A DNA stretch of 64,000 nucleotides. Source: an uncultured Phascolarctobacterium sp. (GTDB taxonomy: Bacteria; Bacillota; Negativicutes; Acidaminococcales; Acidaminococcaceae). A model generated the notes under the pieces. The model did no database searches. It was not told the origin of the DNA and worked only from the letters and a program-made list of their open reading frames with translations. The position numbers were made by a program, and so were the translations under genes. This document shows, one piece after another, positions 52,770-61,800 of this stretch; position 1 is the stretch's first letter, and each line of letters opens with the position of its first letter. Where the stretch lies: assembly GCA_949295115.1 (NCBI GenBank), contig CASFJU010000002.1, positions 62,001-126,000 on the forward strand, in the 5' to 3' direction.

Positions 52770-53327
52770 TTAAAATTTGTTTTCCATAAAAGCTTTGTCA
52801 ACGCGTTTCATTTCACGGGTTACGCAGCGGCCAAATTCTTCGCTTACCCAATCCCAACGGCTGGTCAGGGTTTCGTCGATTTCTTTGTCCTCATAAATGC
52901 GGTGTTCATAGAACTTGCCGTTAATTGCGCTGTAAGCGTAGGTTTTGCCGGTGATGTCCAGTTTCAGGATGCGTTCTGCGCTCGGGAATACCGGGTTGTC
53001 TTCGCAGGTATCCAGAACCATGCCAACTACAAGGTCAGCGCCGGAAGCTTTGGCAATTTTTACCATAGCGTCTTTGGAAGCACCGTCTTTGCCGATGTTG
53101 GCAGCAGCGATAGCGTCGTTGGTTACGTCGTTTTCAAGCAGTTCGTATTCAGGATAATCAAACAGCTGAATAGCGCCGCTGATATAAATCTGGCCTGCGG
53201 TTTCGCTGCCGGAGTTGTTAACCAGAGGAAGCACTACTACTTTAGCAGCTTCGGCTTTGCCCATAGCGGGGATTGCAAAGCAAACAGCCATCAGGGCTAC
53301 CATTAATAAATTAAAAAATTTCTTCAT
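52770..53327 (-). CDS. Secreted protein of unknown function
   Basis: Protein of 185 aa with a clear signal peptide (KKFFNLLMVALMAVCFAIPA, cleavage near KAEAA). The mature part begins KVVVLPLVNNSGSE, like the start of CsgG/TolB-N or DUF799-type envelope proteins that form nucleotide-like folds, but I cannot assign it. It has no lipobox. ATG 53325-53327 follows GGGAGG. It stands alone between fakB and cstA; a periplasmic role is likely. Confidence 0.7.
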   Translation of the reverse strand: MKKFFNLLMVALMAVCFAIPAMGKAEAAKVVVLPLVNNSGSETAGQIYISGAIQLFDYPEYELLENDVTNDAIAAANIGKDGASKDAMVKIAKASGADLVVGMVLDTCEDNPVFPSAERILKLDITGKTYAYSAINGKFYEHRIYEDKEIDETLTSRWDWVSEEFGRCVTREMKRVDKAFMENKF

Positions 53328-53421
53328 TCTCTTACCTCCCAAGATAAAATGGCTATGAAATAATTTTAACACAATTCCGCGCAAAAATACAGCCTGCCGC
53401 GCAAAATATTGCAAAAAAAGT

Positions 53422-53449
53422 GCGGCCCCGGAGCTATTTTCAGGGCCGC
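53422..53449 (-). terminator. Terminator of cstA
   Basis: Stem GCGGCCC/GGGCCGC followed on the minus strand by ACTTTTTTTG, 22 bases after the cstA stop. Confidence 0.85.
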
Positions 53450-53471
53450 TTTAATTTTTTAAACTTATTTA

Positions 53472-55160
53472 TTAAGCATTTGCCGTTTTGTTATGCGAAC
53501 CTGCTTCGCTGCTGGTCAAAGTCCTTACGCCGTTGGAAGCAATCAAAAATGCCAGCGTAATCAGCGCAATGGCAACTACCAGCTGCAAGCCGTCGGTAAG
53601 CATGCCGAACGGTGCGCCCGTCATCAGCTTGTTGATAATGCCGTAAATCGACATTGCCAGCGCGCTCATGGTAGCGAGGAACATAAAGGTCATCGGCACA
53701 TAAAGCATCCAGCCCTGGCGGCCGGTAACTTTAAGGAATACCGACAGCGAGATGAATACCAGTGCTGCGCAAAGCTGGTTGGCTGCGCCGAACAGCGGCC
53801 ATACGTTCATATATCCGCCGAGGCAGAGCAGATAACCGAAGAACAGCGTAATAACGGTTGCAAAATATTTGTTGGTCATCAGCTTCTGGAAGCCGCTCAT
53901 TTCTTCCGGCTTGCCGGAGGTGAACAGTTCCTGGAAGCACATACGGCCGATACGCCCTACGGAGTCCAGAGTCGTCAGCGCCAGCGCGGATACGCACATG
54001 GTAATAACGCAGGTTGCCACGTGGGTGGAAAGGCCGAACATACCCATAAAGCCGCCGACAGCGCCCGCAAAAATCTGGAACGGCGTGCCCTTCGGCATTA
54101 CGCCGCCGGTAGCGGCAGCACCGACAACGATTAAGGATACAACGGCGAGGATGGATTCAATCAGCATGGAGCCGTAACCGATAAAGAGCATGTCTTTCTC
54201 GTTGGAAACGGTTTTGGAAGAAGTGCCGGAGGATACTAGGCTGTGGAAGCCGGATACCGCGCCGCACGCGATGGTGATGAACAGAATCGGGAACAGCGGC
54301 TGTCCGTTTACAACAAAACCGTTAAAAGCAGGCAGCTCGATGGACGGGTTGGTGAAGATTACGCCCAAAACGCCGCTGGCAATCATGCCTAAAAGCAGGA
54401 ACACGCTTAAATAATCGCGCGGCTCCATCAAAAGCCACATCGGCATAACCGCTGCCATAAACATATAAGCAAAAACTACATAAAGCCAGGTGGTTTTATC
54501 AAAATACAGCGGGTATTCAATGCCGCCCCACAACATCGCCAGCATCAAAACAATGGCAACAACCAGTTTCGGCCCTTCAGCCAGCGGGCATTTCTTTAAA
54601 AAGTAACCAAAGGCAATGGCCACAACAATGTACAGCATGGAAATCGAAGCAGCAGCAGCGTTCGGGGTCGCCAAAGCGCCGTCAGCCTTAAAGCCGTTAA
54701 ACGTGCTGGCAACGATATCCGCGAAAGCGGCGGTTACAAGCAAAGTAAACAGCCACGAGAACAAAAGGAACATTTTTTTGCCGGTTTTGCCGATGTACTG
54801 CTCAATCAGCATGCCCATGGATTTGCCCTCGTTTTTAACGGAAGCATACAGCGCGGTGAAATCCTGCACAGCGCCGAAGAAAATGCCGCCAATCATCAGC
54901 CACAGCATAACCGGCGCCCAGCCGAACATAGCCGCGATAATCGGGCCGGTTACAGGGCCTGCGCCCGTAATGGATGAAAACTGATGCGCAAAAACCGTAA
55001 ACTTACTGGACGGAACATAATCGTTGCCGTCTTCATGTACATAGGCCGGCGTGCGCGCATTGGGGTCAACGCCCCACAGCCTTACCAGCCAGCGGCCGTA
55101 AATAAAATAGCCGCAGGCACACACAACCAGCGCAATGCCTAACAACATTAATCCTGTCAT
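53472..55160 (-). CDS. cstA: Carbon starvation protein CstA family (pyruvate/peptide transporter)
   Basis: Membrane protein of 562 aa with about sixteen helices. The early signature is DGNDYVPSSKFTVFAHQFSSITGAGPVTGPI, shared by CstA and BtsT. This length is that of the shorter Firmicute-type CstA. In E. coli CstA and BtsT import pyruvate with H+, and CstA is also linked to peptides. Nearby LytS-like sensors, its usual regulators, are absent. It has its own promoter and terminator. Confidence 0.93.
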   Translation of the reverse strand: MTGLMLLGIALVVCACGYFIYGRWLVRLWGVDPNARTPAYVHEDGNDYVPSSKFTVFAHQFSSITGAGPVTGPIIAAMFGWAPVMLWLMIGGIFFGAVQDFTALYASVKNEGKSMGMLIEQYIGKTGKKMFLLFSWLFTLLVTAAFADIVASTFNGFKADGALATPNAAAASISMLYIVVAIAFGYFLKKCPLAEGPKLVVAIVLMLAMLWGGIEYPLYFDKTTWLYVVFAYMFMAAVMPMWLLMEPRDYLSVFLLLGMIASGVLGVIFTNPSIELPAFNGFVVNGQPLFPILFITIACGAVSGFHSLVSSGTSSKTVSNEKDMLFIGYGSMLIESILAVVSLIVVGAAATGGVMPKGTPFQIFAGAVGGFMGMFGLSTHVATCVITMCVSALALTTLDSVGRIGRMCFQELFTSGKPEEMSGFQKLMTNKYFATVITLFFGYLLCLGGYMNVWPLFGAANQLCAALVFISLSVFLKVTGRQGWMLYVPMTFMFLATMSALAMSIYGIINKLMTGAPFGMLTDGLQLVVAIALITLAFLIASNGVRTLTSSEAGSHNKTANA

Positions 55161-55207
55161 TTTTCTTTACCTCTTTCCCTTAAAAATAAAATAATAATAT
55201 AGTATGA

Positions 55208-55236
55208 AATTTATCACCAAACGGCAATAATGTCAA
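55208..55236 (-). promoter_or_regulatory. Promoter of cstA
   Basis: On the minus strand a perfect TTGACA, 17 bases, TAAATT. Upstream (55242-55283) two direct copies of TTACACTTT about 45 bases apart may bind an activator, for example a catabolite regulator. The 55161-55391 gap otherwise holds only the terminator of the next gene. Confidence 0.65.
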
Positions 55237-55361
55237 CAAAAAGTGTAATTTTTTGTGAACTTTTGCAAACCACACCGTAAAGTGTAAAGAATATAATAAA
55301 ACAAAAAGGACTTTGCCATAACGCTGTTTACTTTTTTCGCGCCCGCGCGGATAAAAAACAA

Positions 55362-55377
55362 GCCGCCCGAAGGCGGC
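55362..55377 (-). terminator. Terminator of the YbjN-like gene
   Basis: Stem GCCGCC/GGCGGC with CGAA loop, followed by TTGTTTTTTAT on the minus strand. Confidence 0.85.
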
Positions 55378-55391
55378 CGTAAAACACAGGG

Positions 55392-55820
55392 TTATTTCCA
55401 GATTAACTGCATCAGCTTTTTGTATTCGCCGTTTAAATGGCGGATGATAACGTCGAACATCGTGTAAATCAAATCACCGTCACTGTCATCCTTGAACAAA
55501 ATGCAGCAGTCCAGAATAAGCGAACCGTTATCGTCAAAATAATATTTAAAGGATTTGTAGCCCTTGTTCAGGCGGTTCAGCTCTTTTAAAAGCTCTGCTT
55601 CGTTGGCGTCGTTAAGCACACGCTGCGCCACAAGGACGCGCACCATGCCGTAAATGCTGCTGTCCAAAACAACAATCGTCGGCAGCTGCTGCCCGTTAAT
55701 TTCAATATTGCTGCGGAACACAACGCTGTTTAACGCATCATCCGCAATTTCGTCAACGGTAAAGCTTTTAATCTTGTTGTCATCCAAATACTTTTTAAAA
55801 GATTCCGCTTTTTTATTCAT
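55392..55820 (-). CDS. YbjN-like protein (type III secretion chaperone-like fold)
   Basis: Soluble protein of 142 aa. The helix-beta pattern, with FTVDEIADD near residue 20, VVLDSSIYGMVRVLVAQRVL and LLKELNRLNKGYKSFKYYFDDNGSLILDCCILF, resembles the YbjN/T3SS-chaperone-like fold. Its function is unknown. ATG 55818-55820 lies 11 bases after GGAGG, a loose spacing. It follows the giant adhesin gene but is separated from it by a hairpin; a chaperone role for the adhesin is possible but only suggested by position. Confidence 0.65.
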   Translation of the reverse strand: MNKKAESFKKYLDDNKIKSFTVDEIADDALNSVVFRSNIEINGQQLPTIVVLDSSIYGMVRVLVAQRVLNDANEAELLKELNRLNKGYKSFKYYFDDNGSLILDCCILFKDDSDGDLIYTMFDVIIRHLNGEYKKLMQLIWK

Positions 55821-55848
55821 CCAAACATCAACCTCCAAAATTATTTGT

Positions 55849-55880
55849 AATACCCGAAGGCATTTGCGCCCCCGGGTATT
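55849..55880 (-). terminator. Weak terminator after the giant adhesin
   Basis: Stem AATACCCG/CGGGTATT with a 16-nt loop, followed by a loose ACAAATAATTTTGG tail on the minus strand. Read-through into the YbjN-like gene is likely. Confidence 0.55.
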
Positions 55881-55888
55881 AAATTTTG

Positions 55889-58800
55889 TTAAGCCTCTAC
55901 GGCAATTTCGTCTTCACCGGCGTTTTCTTCGGTAAAGTCCTGGTAATCAATCAGGCCGTAACGGTCGTGCAGCGATAAGCCGTAGCCGTAAGCCTGTTTC
56001 CAGTCCTCATCAAGGTAACGCCCGTGCTGCCAGCGCATATGGTCTTCCGCCGTGAAGCGCTGGTCGTAAACATAATCATATTCGTCCAGCGTCAGCAGGA
56101 TACCGTTGCTTTCCTGAATGTTGTCATCGGTAAAGCGCAGGTACATCCAGTCGCCATTGCCGCTCTGCCACAAATCAAGGTTATCTTCCGGCCTGTTCTC
56201 TGCCGTGTTGTTCCAGTAAACGCTGTCGCTGCCGTCACGCAGAGGAGGTACACCGTAAACAGCTGCCGTCATATCACCGGTGCTGAAATGCGCGGTGTCT
56301 TCAACATACAGCTTGTCAAACCACAGCTGCCCCTGGTTCATATGGATATAGGAATTGTTAACCCAAAGCCTGTCAAAGCGGATACCTTTATTATCATTGG
56401 TCTGGATATTGCTGATAGTAAAGTTATCAATCGGTTTATCCTCTTCTGCGCCGTCCGGAGTAATTACCAGCATGCCGTCAGCATCTTCGCGCTGCGTAAT
56501 CTGGTCAAGATCCATATTACTGCCGGTAAGTACAATCTGCGTGCCTGCTGTAATCTTGTCAACATTCATATCCTTGCCTTCAGTGCGCAGCTGAATTGCT
56601 ACCAGTTCGCCGTTAATTTCATGCAGCGTCAGGTCGCCGTTATTAACATCAACGCGTGCTTCGTTGCTTGCATACAGGTCATACAAATCAACATCGCCAG
56701 TACCGTTCTTATCCCTGCCAACATTGATAACGATATTGCCTTTTGCTTCATCGCCGTCAAGGCTGATTGCCGTCAACTTATTATCTTTATTTGCGGCATC
56801 TTTCAAATCGCCGTCGCCCGCAATATCAATCGTAATATTACCGTCGTTTGCGGTTAAATTGCCGCCCAAGGTAATATCGCCGGTGTTTACGTTAAAGTCA
56901 ACGTCAGTTGTACTGTTAACTTCAACTTCAGCATTAATGCCGCCACCACTGCTAAAGCTTACGCCGCCTGCGTTTTCACCTTCGGTAGTTACGCTGCCGC
57001 CGGTGATATCAAGCTTCGTATCAGCTTTGTTATCAACATTTACATAACCATTTGCGGTAATACCGCCACTAAAGTTAACCTTAAGCCCGTCGTCATTACT
57101 GCCGCTTGCAAGGTCAATAGAACCGTCAACGCTGTTATTTTCACCAAGGCCGGTTACAACAAAACTATTAACATCGTTTTTCTCGCTGCCAAGCAGGATA
57201 TTTTCAGTTGCCGAAGCATTAACTTCGTCTGCCGTAATCTTGCCTTCGTCGGTTTGCTTAATACTGCTTACGCTTGTTACGTCAAGGTTTTCACCTTCAA
57301 CCGTGCCAAGCACAAGCCCTTCTTCAGAACCTTCAGCGCTTGTACCGTCTACGCCTGCCAAAATGATATCACCATTTGCCGAAGCGTTAACAACTGCGCC
57401 GTTATCGAGGATACGGATAGCGTTGTCTTCTTCACCAATCGCACCGCCTGCCGTAAGGTTAACTATATCCGCATTAATGCGGCCCTGCGCCTCGGTATTG
57501 GGGTCAGTGTACATTAAAATGCTGCCGTCTGCTTTAAGGTTAGCAACATTATTGGTAGAAATTGCCAGCAATTTCAAATCGTTAGTATGGTAGATATTAA
57601 TATCACCGTCTGCGTTAGCATATACATTGCCGGTAACGTCAGTCTTAATATAACCAACATCATTAATAACATAATTACCCATAATATCGCCGCTGCCGCC
57701 GGTCAAGGTCAAATCTTTACCGCTCAGCATATCGCTGACATTAATACCTTTATCGCCCTGCAGGCGGATGTTGCCATCAGTATCAACGCCGGTAATATTC
57801 AGCTGGGTATCTTTAACGCCTGCCAGATATACGTTTTTATTAGCATCTACATTTACATTGCCGTAAGTACCGTCGGCTTTTTCATTTACACTTACGGTAA
57901 TAGCCTGCTGCTGACGGATGGTTACGCCATCAACGCCGTCTTCATTTTCACCCCAGGTTAAGTCTCCGGCTTTGGCTGCCGCCAAAAGTTTAAGATTTTC
58001 TTCTATATTCAAATTATCATTAGAAATGAATTGTGCTGCACCGTCGATGCCAACTCCGCCCGCACTTGCGTTAAGGGTAATGTTATTAGCAGTTACGTTA
58101 GGCGTTTCAACCGTCAGTACATCTTTACCCGGGTCAGAATTCAATACGCTGTCCTGAATTGCATACAACAACTGGTTCTTGCTCCAACCGTAGTTATCGC
58201 TGTTAGCAACCTCAGCATATGAGCTGATAAGCTGCTGTTCAGCTTCAGTAAAGTCTTTCCCGTTAAAGTAATCCTGTGCAGACTTATTATAGGCGTCCTT
58301 ATAGACTGCATACGCAGCTTCAATCTCAGCCTGGTCACCATCAGCTTTAGCTACCGCGTCAAGGTAAGCCTCCTTGGCTGCACTAATACCTTCATCATTA
58401 TAGAAAGCATCTGCTGCGTTTTTGTATTCTTCAACACTATGCTCACCTTCTGCTGCCAGTGCCTTCATACGGTCTGTAAGGGCATTAACGCGTTCAGTCT
58501 TAGCTTGTTCAGCAGACGCCGTGCTGTCATCAGCAGAAACCTCTTTGCCTTCTCTGTCTTTTTCAACAATTAACCCTGCTTCAAGCCAGCGGTCAATCTT
58601 ATCCTGAGCGCTGCTGCTGTCGCTGTTTTCACTCGGATGTGCGTCAACAAAGCTGCCATCATTAACCGTCAGCACTGCGTCGCCGTCTTCGCTCACAATC
58701 GTGCCAAGTCGCATATTGCTTGAACCGTTTGCAGCAACATTATCATTATCAACCTGTGTCAGCACAATGTCGCCCTGTGCCTGCGCGTTAACGCTGCTTG

Positions 58801-61800
58801 CCATGGTGTCGCTGCTGTAAAGCTCGCTGCCGCCAAGCACTCTGAATTCTTTAACAACAATACCATCATCATTGAGCGCGCCAATGTTGCCGCTGTTGCT
58901 GATAAGGTCAATGCGCTGGCCTTTAACGGCATAACTGCCGTCCGCTGCGTCAATAAGGTTGCCCTGTGCTTCAAGGTATACGCTGCCGGTTGTAGCGTCA
59001 ATAGGATTCGTTCCGCCGGTAACAGCCTGTTTAATTTTTAAATCGCCGCCGGTAGATACAAACTTAATATCGCCACTATTCGTTGCAATTTTGATATTTG
59101 CGCTGTTACCAATTGCAGTATGGTTAACATTTACGCCGGTTGCAGCTTTAATATTAACATCGTCGGAATTGATGTTGGCACTGCCGATTGCACTTACAGA
59201 ACCGTTGTTGCTGGTAAGATTTACGCTGCCTTTGCCTGCACCGTTAACCTCAGCATTGGTAATGTTACCGGCCAGTTCAATATTTTGATTGCCGGTAATA
59301 CTAATATCACCCTTATTGCTGCCATTGCCAAGGAAGCCGATTTGTATTTTCTTATCAGCCTTAATACTTGCAGTTGTAGAAGAAGTTGTAGTGTTTTCAG
59401 TAGTCCAGCTGTACGTAATTCGACCGTAACCACCTATATAACCTAACCATTCCGGAGGACCCCACTGGGTATCTGTGCTTACTGCAGATTGATTTCCTTC
59501 CTCGCCTCTTATATAAGAACCACTTATAGTCCAGCTTTCTTGCTGTCCGTTATTTTTGCCAATAAAGGCTCCACTGCCATTGGCTTTACCATCTTCATTA
59601 GAATCTATAACAACATCTATTTCTCCACCTTCTTGTTTAATAGCTTCTTCGATAGGGGTACTTTCGTCATATTTCAAGCCAGTCCAGAACAAAAAGTCCT
59701 TAGTGTAAGATTTGTAATTTATTTCACCGCTCTTAAATCCGCCGGTATACTGATAGCTCAATCCTTCAACGGGTTTATATTCTGTTTTAGTTCCGGTTGT
59801 CCAGCCCGGCCTGTCCTGTACGGCCGTGCCTACAGCATATTCACGCCACTGCCCATTTTTGTATTCAGTTACCCAGCCATTAATTTCCCTGCCATTCCTA
59901 TCTTGGGTTACATTTGTATCTGTAATACTGATAACCCCTTCAATATTTCTATTGGTAATATTATTAACAACAACGCCATTGACATTGTTTGTAACGTCAG
60001 TAGTATCAACAGTTATGTCAGCCGCACCGTCCATCGCCATAAGGCGTCCGTTGCCGGTGCTGGACACGTTACCGGTAATATAGATTTGCCCGCCGTTAAC
60101 ATTTACATTGTCAACCAAAAGTTTTTTAGTGGTAGGATTATAATAAACAGCAATTTCATAGTTCCAAACCTTATTGGTTTTATCCCAAACTTTGCCGCCC
60201 TTGTTAACAAGGAACTCACTATTACCAAAAACTTCGCTGTCGTTAAAGTTTTCATTTGAATATTTATCATTTATATTATTAATTTTAGTTATCGCATCAG
60301 CTCCCAAGTCAGTCAGGTATTTGCCGTAACCGGCCTGCACCAAGCCGTTAATGTTTACATCAAGCGCGTTAATATAAACATTATTGCCCGCATCTATGCC
60401 GGCCGTTTCGTCAAGTTCGGTATTACCCAATTCAGCCTTGGTTACACCAACCTTTTCTATAAGCCATTCGATATAGTCTTCTCTTGTCTCAAACGAAATG
60501 CTCCAATCATGATCTTCTCTAAGCCTATCATTAACGTATTCCTGCACTTTAGTGGCAACATCTTCGCTGAACTGATATTGAGTAACAGGGTCGCCGCCTA
60601 CATTTAAAATACCTTCTGTACTGTTCTGTGTTACAGAACCCTGTGCAGCAGATAAGCTTATGTTACGCGCGCTTAACTGCGCATTTTCGTAAATATTTAT
60701 ATCGTTATGGCTGCTGCTGATATTGATATCGCCAACGGCATTAACAATATCACCATAAATTGCAATATCCGGCTGTGCTAATCTGTTATTTTCAAAACTT
60801 GAAGCAGATGTAGATGTAATATTGATTTCAGGCGTTGACGCAGTGCCCTGGTCTCCCGGAACGTTTACGGTACCGGTAAAACCGCCCAGTTTGCCGTCGG
60901 TCATTTCAGAGCCATTTAAGCGAACAATACCGCCATTATCCTGAATGGTTATATCATTTACTTTAAGGTACAAATCGCTGCTATTGCTGATATTAATCTG
61001 CGGAGCACCTTGTGCCGTAACACTGCCGGTACCGGAAAGATTATCTGTTTCAAAATTGATATTACCACCGGATACTACGATATCGGGCAGTTCTATGCCT
61101 AAAACTGTTTTATGCGAAAGCGGTTCGCCAACTAAATTAACTTTACCATCATCATTAACTTTACCATCATCTATCCAGAAACCGGCTTCCAGCATTTGTT
61201 CTTCCAAGGCATCCATTGCCGCACGAAGATTTTTATATTCCTGCGAATCTGTCGGGTACTGGCTTATAACACCGGCAAGCGCGTTATAATCATCTTTCAG
61301 ATTATTGAAAATTTTTACTTCCGTAGGAGTAATCTGATCTTTAGTAAGCCAATCTTGCCCTTCATCAATTTCAATCTTAATACCTTTATAGCTTACGCCG
61401 CTCTTTTCTTCATCAACGATACCTTTATCCTCGTCTGAGTAAACAATTTCAGTTTTAGTTTCGCCGCTAATACTGATATCAAGCTTATTGTGGATACCTG
61501 CGGTTAAAGCTCCGTTTTCGGTAACGCTGATGCCGTTGTTATATACTTCATCCGTTCCTTCATCCTTGCCGCCTGCCGTTGTTGTTACAGAACCTTTACC
61601 GCCGCCGCCGATATTTTTATATACATTGGCAGATTTGGCGATAGTGGTATTGCCTTTAACAGCTTTGGCATTGATATGCCTTACGCTGGCAACATCACTT
61701 TCAACCTTTACCTTATTGTTCTGCGACATATTATTGGTAACGGAAGGATCTGTTGCAAGCGGCAGTGCCGTCCTGTTATAAGCATCGGCAATTACGTTTA

